A DNA stretch of 64,000 nucleotides from Notospermus geniculatus (Eukaryota; Nemertea; Pilidiophora; Heteronemertea; Lineidae). Where the stretch lies: NCBI GenBank assembly GCA_002633025.1, contig NMRB01000109.1, positions 368,035 through 432,034 of the forward strand, written 5' to 3'. Below the pieces are notes generated by a model. The model saw only the letters and a program-made list of their open reading frames with translations. It did no database searches and was not told the DNA's origin. Shown piece after piece: positions 61,402 to 64,000 of this stretch (positions are counted from its first letter, which is position 1; each line of letters opens with the position of its first letter). A program made the translations under genes and the position numbers.

Positions 61402-64000
61402 TGTAAGAAAACTGTTCTGTGTACTGATACTGGTATTCTCATTTTATTTCCACACAGCAATTTCTCATGAGAAATTACACCAACTCCATACTGCAACTTT
61501 CTGATGCAATGTACTGTAAGATGATGATGCAAGAATGGATCAATTGCAACACTCCGCCATGTCAGCTGGCTTAAAGCCACACTGTATTCAATTCCGAAAG
61601 TGCTGACGTTAGTGTAGTGTAAAATGGCGGTGGGATACTATCCTCAGTCTATCTGACATTTGTCTGAATACATTAAAAGCTCTGCCAGCAGTTTTTTCAA
61701 CGTGTGCTGAAAACTAGGTTTTGGTTCTCTACTAAAGTACATAGTGGTAGAAATTAAGAAAAAAATCATGGTTTAAAAAGAAAAGCCACAAGCACATGAA
61801 TAACAGGGCGTGATGAGAATATGGCCTGAATGAGCAGGGTTCTGATGAATGCAAATAATGTCCATGAAAAACACTTGCCATGGAAATCAATGTAAAAAGT
61901 CAAGCAGGTTAAAGGCAGGTCAATGACTGGTGAATTGTTTGGGATGGTGCCTTTGTGCTTGCTTGACAAGTTGATGGTGTAATACGTGACGAACTCGAAC
62001 ACCAGTCGATTCCCTTATTGCGTACGTATGTGAGTTGGTTGAATTATTCAGATCCTGTGACTGTTATTTTGACATTAAGCACCAGCCGGGGAACCCTGGG
62101 GAATACTAAGTCAGCACCTGGTCGATGATCGATGCATTGTTTTTATTGGCATTGCCGATGTACCAGTCCTCTCATTCGTGGTGTTTGTAGTCCTATCGGG
62201 ACAGAGAATTTCTGGTTGCAACTGGAATTACTTTAAAATTCAGTCATCATTGACATTACGCCATCGGCATTAATTTATTTTAGACCTAGATGTCTGATCA
62301 CCTTTTGAACAATTTCCTTTGTAATGCATACTTCACATTGCCATGTATGAGGTAATTTGCATACAATTGGCTTTGGTTTGATTTATAAAGAATAACGGAC
62401 ATTTTTTTGCATTAGAGTGTTTGTTGAGACGAGGACTTGTCAAGGCCAGCTGATATTGTGCAATATCTCAATTGGAAAACATCAAGTCAAGTGTTAGGTT
62501 ATCAATCCGAAGGCTATCACTCTTTTTCTGAGATAAAAATGCCCCATACTTAAAAAGAACTGCCACAAGTGGAAGGTTCGCTCTGGGAGCAGTTGCGCTT
62601 ATTTCTTGATGTCTTAGTGCATCAAGGCTGATGTGACATGACGTTTCGCTCTATTTTACATCTTTGGTCACGCCTCTCACAGCGCCACCCTGTCATGATG
62701 AAAAGTTGTGCAGGTTCCTGTTTTTTGAAATGATTTTGTGAATGCTACTGTCATTTCTTTCCAAATTATAGCTGTCTAAGAAAATGACCCCGTTGTTCAC
62801 ACCTCGGCTGTGTGAGTTATTCCTCTACTTGGACGAATGAAAAACCTGTTACTCATATCGTGGGAGGAAAAAATGATCAAACAGGTCTGTGTCAGGGCTC
62901 GCCCACGTCATATGACCTTGTGATAAGTTGATCTCCTAATCTAATCTTAATGATATTATTTCCACATACTTGTGATCGTATTGTTAATGATCATTGTATG
63001 GGGAATAATATAATGACTCAACATTGTCTTTGCCCATTCCATGCATTGACTAGTATTGTTCTTCATGATCTCCATTAGTGGATTATGTTTTTGTCCATTT
63101 GAGGGATTTGTCTGGCTTGCTTGGAATCAAGCCCTGGCTGAGCTTCGATCAAAGGCTAAGAGAGGTGAGTTAAAAATAGAAGGATTTTTTTGTGACATTG
63201 TGGAGTAATCCTTTGCTGACCAGAGTGGGATTGTTGTTTGTTCTCTCTAAAAATCATGCTCAGACTTGGTATGTGGGTTCTTCACACATTATCGCAAGCT
63301 TTTTCATGTGTCAAGTAGAAAATAGTGAAATTTGGCTGCCTGGACCAGAGCAGTTTATTTCTTGATACAATTTGACTTCAAATGAGGTTAATCATGGCAT
63401 GTGTCAATGCCGAGTTCAGTGAGCCTAACCAAACAATCTTGGACTTATTCAGAATCAGACACTCTGCCTGCTTTCGCCAGCACATGGTCAACGGACCGTT
63501 TTGTTATTTCACGATCTCATTTAGTTCGCTTATAATCTATCCCACCCTGAAAACTTATTTATACAGCATTTTGATCATTGTGACATTTTTGTTCTCGACA
63601 GGAAAGTTTTCTCTTAGGGCCACACTTTTTATATTTATTGGATTACGGATTTTTCAGGCCGAAACCTATGTAGGAGGGGAGGGAATAAAAATAAAAATAA
63701 AATACAAAAATCTTTGACTTTTTAATTTTTTCCCTAGTGTTACGTGCTATGCGTCAGAGAAATTCAAGGGGGAGGGAATAAAAAAAGTAAAATGTGGTAA
63801 AAAAGAAATAAAACCTTTTATTGATGCAACAGTAGAACAAGAGATAGGGCCTACATAGGGGCCTATATCCTGAAAATACAGGGCGTCAGCATTTAAATAT
63901 CTTTTACGTTGCACCTAGTGGTCGGCGGGAAAAAAACAAGAACACAAAATAGACCATCGGGAATTTTATTTTTTTTCAACATTTTCAAAAAACCTGGGGG
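61402..64000. other. Region without recognisable features
   Basis: AT-rich, short open frames only. Two similar GGGAGGGAATAAAAA stretches occur near 63675 and 63768. No family-level coding signal. Confidence 0.45.

Noticed and set aside
63382-63717. 111-codon plus-strand frame with hydrophobic stretch
   Set aside because: AT-rich sequence with biased composition, no family features and no splice or poly(A) context.

Overview
The window is metazoan nuclear DNA. It has spliced genes with GT/AG introns, long non-coding spacers, MITE-type repeats, an animal RNF168/169-type ubiquitin ligase gene and a TMCO3-type antiporter gene. The frequent GGCCTA-containing words, the many foldback MITEs and the heavy sequence polymorphism suggest a marine invertebrate, perhaps an echinoderm or other invertebrate deuterostome. 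That placement is inference; nothing seen fixes the species.

Layout. (1) 0.25-18.4 kb, minus strand: exons of secreted-type, low-complexity repeat proteins. There is one giant 10.7 kb disordered exon (251-10966), a short terminal exon (12793-12890, with an extra copy at 11488-11585), a LamG/concanavalin-like exon (13417-14094) and a 4.1 kb Gln/Ser/Pro/Gly-rich repeat exon (14296-18387). Every splice junction examined there is phase 1, so the exons are interchangeable modules. (2) 19.6-27.1 kb, plus strand: a gene built of about 30-residue modules carrying a C-P-x-G...C signature, family not recognised. It meets, tail to tail, a small Ly6/uPAR-type (three-finger) secreted protein gene on the minus strand (27240-28629). 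(3) 30.7-31.5 kb: only the last three coding exons of a TMCO3-type antiporter. (4) 31.65-47.6 kb: a second copy of 12983-31647, in the same order and orientation, with a few percent substitutions, many indels and a 727-N gap. It ends by running into the complete TMCO3-like gene (46702-50806, minus, 11 coding exons, 732 aa). (5) 52.87-57.03 kb, plus strand, head to head with TMCO3: an RNF168/169-like RING ubiquitin ligase (4 coding exons, 1034 aa) with a long 3' UTR holding a 33-bp minisatellite. (6) 60-64 kb: a possible promoter and first exon, one hAT-like MITE, and otherwise nothing recognisable.

Assembly matters here. Two of the three single N bases (11877 and 52625) sit exactly between long direct repeats, which is the mark of two overlapping contigs placed end to end instead of merged. 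The extra copies there are probably not real. The 16-19 kb duplication has no N at its joint and may be a real tandem duplication or a second haplotype retained in the assembly; the sequence alone does not decide this.

The genes do not form a pathway. The most interesting candidates are the modular giant-repeat/LamG protein locus, the C-P-x-G module protein (intact in both copies), and an RNF168/169 homologue with two SUMO-interaction-like motifs.
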